A stretch of DNA of 64,000 nt. It comes from Chitinophaga jiangningensis (GTDB taxonomy: Bacteria > Bacteroidota > Bacteroidia > Chitinophagales > Chitinophagaceae). The stretch lies in NCBI RefSeq assembly GCF_900142605.1, contig NZ_FRBL01000011.1:1-64000 (forward strand), in the 5' to 3' direction. The translations under genes and the position numbers were made by a program. Within the stretch, counting starts at the first letter, position 1; every line of letters starts with the position of its first letter. The notes below the pieces were generated by a model. The model was given only the letters and a program-made list of their open reading frames with translations, searched no databases and was not told where the DNA came from. Of this stretch, positions 26,002-35,405 are shown one piece after another.

Positions 26002-29000
26002 TTATTTGATCTCTTTCAGCATTTCCTTCACGGCAGCTTCCATCTGTGCATCCGTACCGGCGAGGAAGCCCTCGAATGGCAGCGGCACACGGATATCCGG
26101 CTCTACCTGCAGGTTTTCTGTCGGGCGGTTTTCAGCACCGATAGTGGCCACCATCGGAATACCGAATACGATGGTAGGATCGATCTGTGTTTCCCACCAC
26201 ACAGCGGTACCGGTACCAGCTACCGGCATACCTACCAGCTTACCCAGTTTACCTTGTTTATAAACATATGGGAAGATGAAAGCGTCGCTGTAGTTACCTT
26301 CGCTCATAACCACGCAGCTGGGCCCCTGCCATACACCCATTGGTTCACCGCCGTTCAGCCGGTTACCCTGTGGTGCAAATTCCAGGTATTTCTTGCCGCT
26401 GAGGAACTGGTACAGGTCGTCGTGCAACCAGCCACCACCGTTGAATCGTGTATCTACGATCAGCGCTTTTTTGTCCTTATTTTTACCCATTACCACATCG
26501 TATACAGAGCGGAAGCTGGCATCGTTCATACCTTCTACGTGTACATAGCCTACTTTGCCACCGCTGAGTTTATCTACGAGTTTGGACATTCTGTCGGTCC
26601 AGCGTTTGTACAGCAAACCGGATTCTTCACCGGCACTGATAGGCTTCACGATCTCGTCCCAACGTTGTTTGGTATCAGGGTTGTAGATGCTCAGCAGCAC
26701 ATTGCTGTTAACTTTGCGATTCAGCAGGGTGGCCCAGTCGAAGCTACTGTTGATGGCCACGCCATCGATTTTCTCGATGATATCGCCTTTTCTCAGTTTG
26801 GAACTGGCTTTATCCAGCGGACCACCATTGATCACCTCATCCACTTTCAGACCATCCGCAGTGGAGGCTTCATCGTAGAGGAGTCCCAGCGCAGCAGTCA
26901 CATCACCGTTAGGGATCATCGGGCTATAACGGCCACCTGTATGGGAAGCATTCAGCTCACCCAACAACTCGCTCAGCAGTTCCTGGAAATCGTAGTTGTT
27001 GCTGATGTAAGGCAGGAATTTAGCATAATTATCCCCATACATCTTCCAATCCAACCCATGCAGTTTAGGATCGTAGAATTTCTCTTTCACCTGCTTCCAG
27101 GTATGCCAGTAGATATATTCACGTTCTTTCTCCTGGTTAAGGGCCATTTCTGAACCGATGGTTACAGGAGTGATTTTACCGGAATTGGCATCCACCTTTA
27201 CTACGCTGCCACGGTTGCTGACAAACACGGTGTTACCGTCTTTACTAAGTTCCAGTCCGCCTGGGGTACCGCCCAGTTTAGCGAGGATTTTGGTTTCACC
27301 TGTTCTTGGCTCTGTTACCCAAAGGTCGAATCCTTTTTCGAAGGCAGCCATGTAAAACACTTTGCTGCCATCTTTATTCAGCACATAATCGCTGATAGAA
27401 GCACTGTTGATCGTCAGGCGTACCCGGCGGTTTTCCAGGTTATCGAAATTTGGCTGCCAGGTTTTCTTCGCAGTAGTATCTTTTTCTTTGGACTTGGCAG
27501 TATCTTTTTTGGCGTCACCACCTTCTTTCAATAAATTAAATTCATCCTTCGACAATTTGAATTTATCGTAGGCTTCCTGGTCGAGGAATACGGCGTAAAT
27601 ATCTACTTCGCGGCTACCTTGTTTGGCGAGTGACTTACGACCTTCACGGTTGTTGTACCAGGTCATCATTTTACCTTCGGCAGCCCATTTACCATTGCCT
27701 TCACCAAAGCCACTGTTGATAGGATAGAAAGGCGTGCCTTTACCATCCGCAGCTAATACAGCGAGGTTGCTGGAACCGAAATAATTTTTCTCATCGTCTA
27801 CCAGTAACCACTTGCTATCCGGTGACCAGTTGAATGACCAGTCGCCATCAGAATAGCTGTGATTATGGCCTTCCGGCAGGATGGTACGTGTTTTACCGCT
27901 GGCGATGTTTAATACTTTCAGCTCATTGCGGTTTTCCACGAAGGCAACTTCTTTGCCATCCGGTGAAAACAGCGGCTGGAATTCTTCTGCTGAAGTGGCG
28001 ATCAGTGGCTCTTCTTTCAGCAGCGTAGCGTTAAAGAAGAATGGTTCTTCCTTGCGAACGATGGTAGACTGAAAGATATCCCAGTTACCGTTGCGTTCAG
28101 CAGCGTACACAACTTTTTTACCATCAGGTGACCAGTTCACCATGCGTTCCTGCTGGGGCGTATTGGTGAGGCGTTTGGTCATATTTCCTTCCACGCTGGT
28201 CACGTACACTTCACCTCTTGCTACAAACGCCATCTGTTTTCCATCAGGGCTCATGGCAAACTCAGTGATGTTACCGGATACCGGCATATTTTTCACTACC
28301 GATTCGCGACCGTCATTAAAGATTTGTACGTTGATTTTCTTTGGCTTATCGCCTTCTTTCAACGTATATATCTCCCCGTTGTAGGTAAACGACAAAACGC
28401 CGTTATCAGCTCTGGTCAGACTTCTTACCGGGTGATTGGTAAAGCTGGTGAGCTGTTGCATGCTGGATTTGTCGGTCAGGGAAGATTTAAAGAGATTTTG
28501 AGAAATACCACCTTTTTCGCTCAGGTAGTACACTTCGTTGTTGTTACCGAATACAGGTTCACGGTCTTCGCCCTCATAGGCAGAGAGCTGGTCGTATTTT
28601 CCTTTGGCTACATCCATTACCCAGATATCGCGGGTAACTGCGGAGGTGTGGTGTTTACGGAAAGGATCTTCATACCCTTTACGGTCCTGGAATACGATTT
28701 TGCTGCCGTCTTTATTATAGCGGGCAGCATCCATGCCGGCAGCGCTCAACAGTACCGCGCGGCCACCGGTAACGGGTACCGTATACACGTTACGGAAAAT
28801 GCGGTAGGGGAAACGTACGCTTACAGCGGGTGCATTGCGTACACTACCAAAAAGCACCTGTTTGTTATCCGGTGTAAAATCGTACGGATAATCGGCTGCG
28901 CTGTTGGTAGTCAGCCTAACCGGCGTGCCGCCGGTGGCAGGCATTACAAACACATCGAAGTTGCCGTATCTGTCGCTGGCAAATGCGATGGATTTACCGT

Positions 29001-29220
29001 CGTGACTCCATACCGGCATCATATCATGTGCCTCATGGATGGTGAGAGGTACTGCTACTCCCCCATTGGCGTCAACACGGTAAATGTCGCCCTTATAGCC
29101 GAAAACAATGGTTTTACCATCCGGGGAAATGGCTGGATTTCTTAACCAAAGGGCATTATCCTGGGCATAGGAAGAGGCGGCGAGCAGTAAGGCCGCACAA
29201 CTGAATAAAATCTTCTTCAT
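26002..29220 (-). CDS. Tricorn-like S41 family serine protease
   Basis: 1072 residues. Signal peptide 1-19 (ASSYAQ). The N-terminal half has WD40-like PD40 propeller repeats (SPDGKTIVFGYKGDIY, WSHDGKSIAFASD, FSPDGKEVAFVEN), then a helical core, a PDZ domain (about 770-850, LRKGDIIEKIDGVAI) and the S41 catalytic domain (about 875-1060) with the serine in SEGNYSDAF near residue 977 and DTRFNGGGWLHDD. Tricorn degrades peptides after the proteasome in archaea; bacterial exported forms are thought to process peptides in the periplasm. Confidence 0.95.
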   Translation of the reverse strand: MKKILFSCAALLLAASSYAQDNALWLRNPAISPDGKTIVFGYKGDIYRVDANGGVAVPLTIHEAHDMMPVWSHDGKSIAFASDRYGNFDVFVMPATGGTPVRLTTNSAADYPYDFTPDNKQVLFGSVRNAPAVSVRFPYRIFRNVYTVPVTGGRAVLLSAAGMDAARYNKDGSKIVFQDRKGYEDPFRKHHTSAVTRDIWVMDVAKGKYDQLSAYEGEDREPVFGNNNEVYYLSEKGGISQNLFKSSLTDKSSMQQLTSFTNHPVRSLTRADNGVLSFTYNGEIYTLKEGDKPKKINVQIFNDGRESVVKNMPVSGNITEFAMSPDGKQMAFVARGEVYVTSVEGNMTKRLTNTPQQERMVNWSPDGKKVVYAAERNGNWDIFQSTIVRKEEPFFFNATLLKEEPLIATSAEEFQPLFSPDGKEVAFVENRNELKVLNIASGKTRTILPEGHNHSYSDGDWSFNWSPDSKWLLVDDEKNYFGSSNLAVLAADGKGTPFYPINSGFGEGNGKWAAEGKMMTWYNNREGRKSLAKQGSREVDIYAVFLDQEAYDKFKLSKDEFNLLKEGGDAKKDTAKSKEKDTTAKKTWQPNFDNLENRRVRLTINSASISDYVLNKDGSKVFYMAAFEKGFDLWVTEPRTGETKILAKLGGTPGGLELSKDGNTVFVSNRGSVVKVDANSGKITPVTIGSEMALNQEKEREYIYWHTWKQVKEKFYDPKLHGLDWKMYGDNYAKFLPYISNNYDFQELLSELLGELNASHTGGRYSPMIPNGDVTAALGLLYDEASTADGLKVDEVINGGPLDKASSKLRKGDIIEKIDGVAINSSFDWATLLNRKVNSNVLLSIYNPDTKQRWDEIVKPISAGEESGLLYKRWTDRMSKLVDKLSGGKVGYVHVEGMNDASFRSVYDVVMGKNKDKKALIVDTRFNGGGWLHDDLYQFLSGKKYLEFAPQGNRLNGGEPMGVWQGPSCVVMSEGNYSDAFIFPYVYKQGKLGKLVGMPVAGTGTAVWWETQIDPTIVFGIPMVATIGAENRPTENLQVEPDIRVPLPFEGFLAGTDAQMEAAVKEMLKEIK

Positions 29221-29324
29221 AAGCGGTATTAGATAGCTTTGTATAACCGCCTAAAGTAACAAATTACTCCCGCTTTGGCAATCCCTTACTTGACAAACGG
29301 TCCGCAGGCCCAATAGCTGGGAAA

Positions 29325-30203
29325 TCAGGTAGTTTTATAGATGTACCAGCCATCGCCGAGGTCGCGCAGCATAATGAGGTCAGACTCATACAGATCGGGC
29401 AGCTCCTTCTTGTCTGGCACGTAGAGGTAGCCTACGAAGTTATCGATCATACCACCGATCATAAATCGGATGGCGGTAGAGCCTTCCGGTTCGCCGGTGA
29501 GTACAGTTTCTATCAGCAGGTTTTTATAGTCGGTACTATATTTACGCAGCAGTTTATGGTACTTTTCCTTTTGCTTTGGATGGCGCTGCATTTCAGCCAT
29601 GGCTGTATCTTTCAGCCGATTGAATGCGGCCTTATTGCGTTTGAAATGATCTGCAATTGTATCATCGAGGGCGAGGGCTAAACGAAGATTTCCAATGAGA
29701 AAATGATAATCATCCATGGAAGTCAGCATTTTAAGTGCGTTGCCTTGTTTATCCGCCTGTGCTGCGGCGATGAGGGTATCCAGGTAGCCTTGCGGCATTT
29801 GTTCCAGCTCTTCCAGTTCCGCCTGCATAATGCCGGTCATGGCCAGCGAGCGTACGCTCTGCAATTTCCAGGTGGTATCTTTTACCATGCGCAGGTAGAG
29901 GTCTGCTCCTTTTCCGGTGGAATCGATTACTGTGAGATTGATCAATGCGATGGTATCGCGCTGATCGAGCACTCTCCAATGCAGTTGCCCGTTTGCGAAA
30001 TCACGTCCGTTGGGAGTACCGTCATATTCTCCCGTGATATACCGGTACATATCCGGTACAGCATCTTTTCCGAAAATTATTTTCGCCACTTTTACCGCCT
30101 CATTGCCACTCTTTCCTTTTACGCCGGGCACTTTTTCCTTACAGGAGAAAAAACTGCTGATAATCAGGGCTAAACAGGTTAATAAGATAGTATTGCTTCT
30201 CAT
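29325..30203 (-). CDS. Hypothetical lipoprotein
   Basis: 292 residues with a lipobox (SSFFSC, Cys21). No family recognised. The mature part has a beta-rich front (NGQLHWRVLDQRDTIALINLTV, which resembles small SnoaL/NTF2-like strands) and a helical charged rear (QRHPKQKEKYHKLLRKYSTDYKNLL). Single gene between the tricorn gene and a divergent DinB gene. Confidence 0.75.
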   Translation of the reverse strand: MRSNTILLTCLALIISSFFSCKEKVPGVKGKSGNEAVKVAKIIFGKDAVPDMYRYITGEYDGTPNGRDFANGQLHWRVLDQRDTIALINLTVIDSTGKGADLYLRMVKDTTWKLQSVRSLAMTGIMQAELEELEQMPQGYLDTLIAAAQADKQGNALKMLTSMDDYHFLIGNLRLALALDDTIADHFKRNKAAFNRLKDTAMAEMQRHPKQKEKYHKLLRKYSTDYKNLLIETVLTGEPEGSTAIRFMIGGMIDNFVGYLYVPDKKELPDLYESDLIMLRDLGDGWYIYKTT

Positions 30204-30315
30204 GATAAAAGGGTTTTATCAGAAATGGTCAGCCCTAAAGATACGAATATCAAAATAAGCGATATATATATTTAAAAAATACCCGCTACCTTTAGTACGG
30301 TCAAAATTAAAATTT

Positions 30316-30753
30316 ATGAAACGCCCCGCTTTAGAGCGCTTAGCCCAAATCCTGCATCAGGTACCCGCACAACTATCCGCATTTTCCAGCGAAGAATGGA
30401 ACACCCCTTATGGTCCAGGCAAGTGGAACAAGAAGCAGGTGATCGGCCATTTGATTGACAGCGCCGTCAACAATCATCAGCGATTTGTACGCATACAATT
30501 TGAGGACACGCCGGTGATTCGTTATGCGCAGGAAGAATGGAATCAATACAGCTATCATCGTTTGCAAAATGAGCGGCTGTTGTTACAAACATGGATTGCG
30601 CACAACACCTTTCTGCTGGCGCTTTTGCAGCAAATTCCGGAAGCAGCGCTGGAGCGTACCGGCATTGGCGGAGAAGGTAAACCATTTACGCTCGCATACA
30701 TTGTAGATGACTATGTAGATCATATGGAACATCATCTTAAACAGATCCTGTAG
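30316..30753 (+). CDS. DinB family protein (DinB_2)
   Basis: 145 residues, four-helix bundle with possible metal ligands in IGHLIDSAVNNHQRF and YVDHMEHHLKQIL (histidines near 46, 54, 136 and 139). Similar proteins include bacillithiol transferases. Followed by the PTH2 gene on the same strand. Confidence 0.85.
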   Translation: MKRPALERLAQILHQVPAQLSAFSSEEWNTPYGPGKWNKKQVIGHLIDSAVNNHQRFVRIQFEDTPVIRYAQEEWNQYSYHRLQNERLLLQTWIAHNTFLLALLQQIPEAALERTGIGGEGKPFTLAYIVDDYVDHMEHHLKQIL

Positions 30754-30792
30754 TACAAACATTTCCATAATTTCGTGGAAAACCAATTCATT

Positions 30793-31188
30793 ATGTCATC
30801 CAGGAATATCAAGCAGGTGATTGTCATGCGCAAGGATCTGAACATGCGTAAAGGAAAAATGATTGCACAGGGTTCACATGCCTCCATGGCATTTCTTACC
30901 CGGCAGGCAACCATTGAAGGCAATATCCTGCAAACTCATTTACGCAACCCGGAAGAAGTGCAGGAGTGGATATCTTTAGGGTTTACTAAAATTTGTTTGT
31001 CGGTAGATTCGGAAGAGGAACTGGTACGTATATACGAACAGGCGGTAGCGGATGGACTGATAGCGTCCCTGATCACGGATAGTGGCTATACGGAGTTTGG
31101 TGGAGTACCTACTAAAACGTGCTGTGCGATTGGACCTAACAGGAATGAGGATATTGACAGGATTACGAAGGATCTCAAATTATTGTAA
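30793..31188 (+). CDS. Peptidyl-tRNA hydrolase, PTH2 family
   Basis: 131 residues from the ATG at 30793; the frame is open from a GTG at 30775, but a promoter-like TAATTTCG ends at that codon. The fold is that of archaeal/eukaryotic Pth2: KQVIVMRKDLNMRKGKMIAQGSHAS at the start, LSVDSEEELVRIYEQA and TEFGGVPTKTCCAIGPN with the conserved PT-x-CxAIGP end. It frees tRNA from stalled peptidyl-tRNA. PTH2 is unusual in bacteria, which rely on Pth1, but is known in Bacteroidota. Confidence 0.85.
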   Translation: MSSRNIKQVIVMRKDLNMRKGKMIAQGSHASMAFLTRQATIEGNILQTHLRNPEEVQEWISLGFTKICLSVDSEEELVRIYEQAVADGLIASLITDSGYTEFGGVPTKTCCAIGPNRNEDIDRITKDLKLL

Positions 31189-31254
31189 CTGATTCCTCCC
31201 GCCTTCGGCGGGAGGAATCAGTTAAGGGTCAGGGCCAAAGGCCCTGACCCTTAA
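31187..31254. terminator. Paired triloop hairpins after the PTH2 gene
   Basis: 17-bp perfect arms 31187-31203 / 31207-31223 with triloop TTC, then 15-bp arms 31222-31236 / 31240-31254 with triloop AAA. They share TT. The first arm begins inside the stop codon TAA (31186-31188). Confidence 0.8.
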
Positions 31255-31281
31255 ACCCCTTCTATAAGCAAACCAGTTTAA

Positions 31282-32601
31282 TTACGGCAATGTAGTCAGA
31301 TTTACCGTTGGCGCTACACCGGTAGCAGTACGCGTAAACGTAGTATTGTAGTTTACATAGTTACTGAAGAAACCACAGTTTTTCAGGAAGAACCTTCCCG
31401 TACCACTATCTATCCCACCGGCATAATCACGACGCTGATCAGCAGTGGCAGTAGCATCTGCAGTAAACTTAGCGGAAGTGATTTCTGTCCATACACCGGC
31501 AGTAGAGCGTATCCAGGCATTGCTGTATTGCGCGCTTCTTCCCAGGTAGCCTTTGGTATCATTGAAGTTTTCGAGGAAAGAATAGAGTCCGCCGAGATAA
31601 GTGGTGGTATTCGGTTGTTTCCACGTGGCAATGAAGCGCCAGCTGCTGGTTTCAGGTGTATAAATCCAGGACGAGAAATCGGTACCACCGGCACCATCCG
31701 GCAATACATGTGTAAGGAATTTATAGGTAGTACCTGCCTGCCAGTTAAACACGAGATAACTCTGTCCGCCGGTACCTTCACCGCCGAAAGCATTATCTAC
31801 CACACCGGTGCCTTTACGCACGAGTGAAGTCTTTCCCACTGCGGGGTCCCAGATGGAGAAGAGGACGCGGCGCTCCGTAGCGCTGTTTACCTGTATCCCA
31901 AAATAACCACCGTTAAAGCCATTGCTCATAAAGTAAGAGCCGATCTTATCTTCCCCGGCTGGTACGGTTACTTCGTTATAAAACCATTCAGCCGTGGTGC
32001 CGGAAGGAATGGTGTAGCCGAGGTGCACGGAAGGGCCGCGGCGCGACCAGTAATAATTAGTGGCATCGTTAGCATACGTTACGCTGTTTGCCGTAGCGCT
32101 GCCGCTGATGAGGATATGCGATACATCCCCGAAGTAGCTGCCTGTTTTGCTCACCCCCTGCAGGTCTACCTTTACATAGCCTGCGCTGGTGATGTTGATG
32201 GAATCGATGTTGTAATCGATGTAAGAGTTACCTGTTACGGTTTTTGTAAATGCGGTACCGTTCACTGTTACTTTGATAACGCTGGTGCCGGAAGGAACTT
32301 TCATGCGTACGCCTACTTTGAGGGTACCGGTGAGTCCCAGGCGGAAATATGCGCTGGTAACGCTGTTGGCGTTGGTCCAGTTGCCCAGGCCATTGCTGGT
32401 GATCACTTCTGATGCACCGGAAGGCAGGTTGGTCACAAACGCATTGCCTGCAAGCGCCACGGCATAACTGGAGGCGGCAGGCACTGTTTCCGTTTGTGCT
32501 TTGGCGGTAGTGCGGGCAGTCAATGTGTCATCGCTTTTATTACAGGATAACAAAGCGGCAGACACCATAAGGGCTAAAATAAACCGAATGTTCACTTTCA
32601 T
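31282..32601 (-). CDS. DUF5077 / DUF3472 lipoprotein
   Basis: 439 residues with a lipobox (AALLSCNKS, Cys20). After a Thr/Ala linker comes a DUF5077-like sandwich (about 45-170, GNWTNANSVTSAYFRLGLTG) and a DUF3472 domain (about 175-435, YYWSRRGPSVHLGYTIP, FFNEV-like YNEVTVP, GYFGIQVNS, GGTDFSSWIYTPE and FFLKNCGFFSNYV). These domains are common in exported proteins linked to glycan breakdown; activity is not known. Single gene. Confidence 0.9.
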   Translation of the reverse strand: MKVNIRFILALMVSAALLSCNKSDDTLTARTTAKAQTETVPAASSYAVALAGNAFVTNLPSGASEVITSNGLGNWTNANSVTSAYFRLGLTGTLKVGVRMKVPSGTSVIKVTVNGTAFTKTVTGNSYIDYNIDSINITSAGYVKVDLQGVSKTGSYFGDVSHILISGSATANSVTYANDATNYYWSRRGPSVHLGYTIPSGTTAEWFYNEVTVPAGEDKIGSYFMSNGFNGGYFGIQVNSATERRVLFSIWDPAVGKTSLVRKGTGVVDNAFGGEGTGGQSYLVFNWQAGTTYKFLTHVLPDGAGGTDFSSWIYTPETSSWRFIATWKQPNTTTYLGGLYSFLENFNDTKGYLGRSAQYSNAWIRSTAGVWTEITSAKFTADATATADQRRDYAGGIDSGTGRFFLKNCGFFSNYVNYNTTFTRTATGVAPTVNLTTLP

Positions 32602-32932
32602 TGGATGGTAAAGTTTTTGAGTGAAATTTTCTGACAGATTTGCTTATAGAGATGGAGTTTTGTTCACTGGAAAAATTTCGGGCACCCCACAGATCTTGGT
32701 TGAGACATTGTTCTCTTTAAATATACATCATGATAAATTAAAATAAGAATTTTTTTTCCTCTCTGCCGGGATGCAATCTTCTCAGGATGCCATTTGTGGA
32801 GTAAAACCCTTCATGGGATGCAATCTTCGTGAATGCCTGCAACAACCCTCCAATGCATTAGGTATTGGAGGGTTATTGGTAGATAACAAACCTGTTCCGA
32901 AAATTGTAATGTAATAGGAACAACACTATCAC
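32602..32932. other. Intergenic with a direct repeat and a hairpin
   Basis: GGGATGCAATCTTC occurs at 32768-32781 and 32815-32828, 47 bases apart. AACCCTCCAAT (32844-32854) and ATTGGAGGGTT (32864-32874) form an 11-bp stem upstream of the alkB gene. No open frame or TAnnTTTG promoter was recognised. Confidence 0.5.
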
Positions 32933-33541
32933 ATGTCACAGCTGAATTTGTTTAATGAAACGGAAGGCTTCCGGTTCCCGGAGGAGCTGCTGGAATATTT
33001 CCCCGGTTTTATGGAACCGGCGGCGGCACTAACGTTAATGGATACCCTGATTAATACCGTTCCCTGGGAGCAGCATGTACAGCGGATGTACGACAGGGAA
33101 GTGCTTACTCCCCGCCTCACTGCCTGGTATGGCGACCCCGACAAAACCTACCATATGGCCGGTAAAACCCTGCAGATGCATGCCTGGCTACCTGAATTGC
33201 AGGCCTTGCGGGACCAGATCACTCACTCTACCGGGCATACGTTTAACAGTGTATTATTAAATTATTACAGAGATGAAAATGACTCGGTGGCCTGGCACCG
33301 GGATAAAGAGAGTGAGCTTGGTAACCGGCCGGTGATTGCGTCTGTAAGTCTGGGTGCTGCCAGGCCCTTCGAATTCAGGCAGTTAGACAACCACAGTAAT
33401 AAATACGCGCTCACGCTTAGCAACGGATCATTGTTGCTGATGAAAGGCGATTTACAGCAGCATTGGGAACATCGGATTGCCAAGGCCGGGTACAGGCTGA
33501 AGCCACGGCTCAATCTCACTTTCAGAAGCATTCGCATCTAA
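32933..33541 (+). CDS. alkB: Alpha-ketoglutarate-dependent dioxygenase AlkB
   Basis: 202 residues. Iron ligands His122 and Asp124 in WHRDKE, His180 in HWEHRIAK, and the 2-oxoglutarate RxNxTFR motif (Arg192 to Arg198). It removes methyl groups from 1-methyladenine and 3-methylcytosine in DNA or RNA by oxidation. The short form without an N-terminal extension resembles ALKBH2/3. Single gene, not next to ada. Confidence 0.9.
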   Translation: MSQLNLFNETEGFRFPEELLEYFPGFMEPAAALTLMDTLINTVPWEQHVQRMYDREVLTPRLTAWYGDPDKTYHMAGKTLQMHAWLPELQALRDQITHSTGHTFNSVLLNYYRDENDSVAWHRDKESELGNRPVIASVSLGAARPFEFRQLDNHSNKYALTLSNGSLLLMKGDLQQHWEHRIAKAGYRLKPRLNLTFRSIRI

Positions 33542-33599
33542 CTAAAAAACAACTAATTATACTTTTAAATAATAAAAATTTAAAATAATCCGGCAACTC

Positions 33600-33629
33600 T
33601 GTCACGTTTCGATTTTCGAATTTGTCTTA
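33600..33629 (+). promoter_or_regulatory. Probable ECF41 sigma-factor promoter
   Basis: TGTCACG (33600-33606), sixteen bases, TGTCTTA (33623-33629). ECF41 promoters are known to carry a TGTCACA -35 and a CGTC -10 about 16 bases apart; each block differs here by one base. It faces the carboxymuconolactone decarboxylase gene that precedes the ECF41 sigma gene. Confidence 0.65.
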
Positions 33630-33676
33630 CTGGTGTATATCGACATTAAAACATTAACTATAAAAATTTACACACC

Positions 33677-34129
33677 ATGGAAGCAAGAATTAAATTCGAA
33701 GATGTAAACAAAGGTTTCGCAGATGGCCTGTTTAAATCAGAAATGCATTTAAAAAAATCCGGCCTCGATCCGTTGCTGAAAGAGCTGATAAAATTCCGGG
33801 CCTCTTTAATAAATGATTGTGCATTTTGTTTGGATATGCACTGGAAAGATGCCATTCACCTCGGTGAAAAAGAGCAGCGTTTATACTCCCTGGGCGCCTG
33901 GAGGGAATGCCCTTACTACACAGAAGAAGAACGTGCTGTGCTGGCCTATACCGAAGAAGTTACCGCTAAAAATGTGACGGACGAAACATTTAACCATCTC
34001 ACTAAATTCTTTGATAAAGCCCAAATTGCCGATATTACACTGGCGATTGTAAACATTAACTCCTGGAACATGCTTAACCGCGCTTTCCATACCGTTCCCG
34101 GTGGTTATGTAGTAGGTAGTATGGGCTGA
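33677..34129 (+). CDS. Carboxymuconolactone decarboxylase family protein (AhpD-like)
   Basis: 150 residues, helical. The AhpD-type redox motif CxxCxxxH is Cys48, Cys51 and His55 in NDCAFCLDMHW. Such proteins are alkylhydroperoxidase-like thiol enzymes. The pairing with an ECF41 sigma factor is the classic ECF41 arrangement, where the sigma factor drives this gene. The sigma gene starts 24 bases on. Confidence 0.9.
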   Translation: MEARIKFEDVNKGFADGLFKSEMHLKKSGLDPLLKELIKFRASLINDCAFCLDMHWKDAIHLGEKEQRLYSLGAWRECPYYTEEERAVLAYTEEVTAKNVTDETFNHLTKFFDKAQIADITLAIVNINSWNMLNRAFHTVPGGYVVGSMG

Positions 34130-34153
34130 TTTTTTTGCCAATCAAATGTTTGT

Positions 34154-35014
34154 ATGATAGATTATCAACAGTTGTTGTTTCCGTATGCCTATAACATACT
34201 CGGAACAGCTGAAGATGCCAAGGATGCCGTACAGGAAGTGCTTTCCCGGTATTTTACCACTACACACGATGAGGTGGTGGACGAGAAAAACTACCTGATC
34301 AGAAGTGTAATTAACCTGGCCATCAATTACAAGAACAGAAATAAGCGACTGACTCCGCAGCCGGCAGAATGGCTGCCGGAGCCAGTGGCTACGGATGATA
34401 ATGCGGATAAGAATGTATACCTAAAAGACATCCTTTCGTATTCGCTGATGGTATTGATGGAGCGCCTGAGCCCCATCGAAAGGGCGGTATTCATTTTAAG
34501 AGAGAGCTTTGATTATTCGCACCAGGAGATTGCGGATGTACTTTCCATCACGGAGGAATATTCCCGCAAGTTACTGAGCAGGGCCAAAACCAGGCTGTTT
34601 AAACCCGGTGCGGAGGTAAAGAGTAAAGATGTGATGGATAATACCAGCCAGCTGGTAGCTGATTATGTGAATGCTATCCGCCAGCGTGACCTGAGCCGGC
34701 TCGAAGAAATGTTATCCGCGGAGGTAACCCTCATTACTGACGGTGGCGGCAAAATTAAGGTGGTGGCTAAAGTCAGCACAGGATTTGAAGAAGTATCCAA
34801 TGTGTTACGCATCGTTATTGAGCGGTACCTTGGCAAAGCGGAAATTAAGGTGCGGTGGATTAATCACCAGCCTGCCCTGCTGTTTTTTGTGAAAGGACGG
34901 CTGGCTACCTGCCAGGTGCTGGAATTCAGTGCAGACGGGAAGCGAATCGTACAGGTAAACAACGTGGTAGATCCTGCCAAGCTGAAAATGCTGGCATCTA
35001 ATGATACAAACTAA
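34154..35014 (+). CDS. ECF41 (SigJ-like) RNA polymerase sigma factor with SnoaL-like C-terminal domain
   Basis: 286 residues. Sigma2 (1-70), Sigma4 (about 92-150, LSPIERAVFILRESFDYSHQEIADVL) and a SnoaL-like extension (about 165-286). The ECF41 marks are present: WLPEP (73-77) in the linker, DGGGK (196-200) in the extension and a terminal VDPAKL in place of NPxKL. In this group the extension acts as a built-in regulator, so no anti-sigma gene is expected, and none is present. Confidence 0.9.
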   Translation: MIDYQQLLFPYAYNILGTAEDAKDAVQEVLSRYFTTTHDEVVDEKNYLIRSVINLAINYKNRNKRLTPQPAEWLPEPVATDDNADKNVYLKDILSYSLMVLMERLSPIERAVFILRESFDYSHQEIADVLSITEEYSRKLLSRAKTRLFKPGAEVKSKDVMDNTSQLVADYVNAIRQRDLSRLEEMLSAEVTLITDGGGKIKVVAKVSTGFEEVSNVLRIVIERYLGKAEIKVRWINHQPALLFFVKGRLATCQVLEFSADGKRIVQVNNVVDPAKLKMLASNDTN

Positions 35015-35018
35015 TATT

Positions 35019-35405
35019 ATGGCCATTCAACACCGGAAAGAAGACTATTTCGAACAACTGATTGCCGAGGCTTTTCAGGCATTTAACCGGCTGATAGGAA
35101 ATACTTCTCCAACAGCCATGCAGGAGCTGGAGATGCGGATCGATGAACTGCTGAAACCTTCCGGGCTAACGCTCGAAAATATGGGGAAGATGCCCGTCGC
35201 GGAGCTGGAAACAGCACTGCAAGCCAATCCCCAGAACGAGCAGCTGCTGGAGCTGGCAGCAGATACCCTGCAACAGCAGGGCAACAGCACCCAGCAACCG
35301 ACACTTGCCGAACGGGCACAATGGCTGTATAACTACCTGATGAAACACCAGGGTGGCAACAGTATTTCGTATAGTTTGCTGATGAAAATGAAGAAGCCGA
35401 AGTAG
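35019..35405 (+). CDS. Hypothetical protein downstream of the ECF41 gene
   Basis: 128 residues from MAIQHRKEDYFEQL at 35019. Helical and rich in Leu, Gln and Glu, with QNEQLLELAADTLQQQGN like a tetratricopeptide helix pair. No family is certain. It starts 4 bases after the sigma stop, so it belongs to the operon. The stop codon TAG at 35403-35405 lies within the terminal GTAGAG of a palindromic element, so the gene's 3' end may have been reset by that element. Confidence 0.7.
   Translation: MAIQHRKEDYFEQLIAEAFQAFNRLIGNTSPTAMQELEMRIDELLKPSGLTLENMGKMPVAELETALQANPQNEQLLELAADTLQQQGNSTQQPTLAERAQWLYNYLMKHQGGNSISYSLLMKMKKPK

Noticed and set aside
25993..27153. A 386-codon plus-strand frame over the tricorn gene, and a similar one at 12010-12879 over xseA
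   Set aside because: Both are fully covered by well-recognised genes on the other strand and their products match no family.
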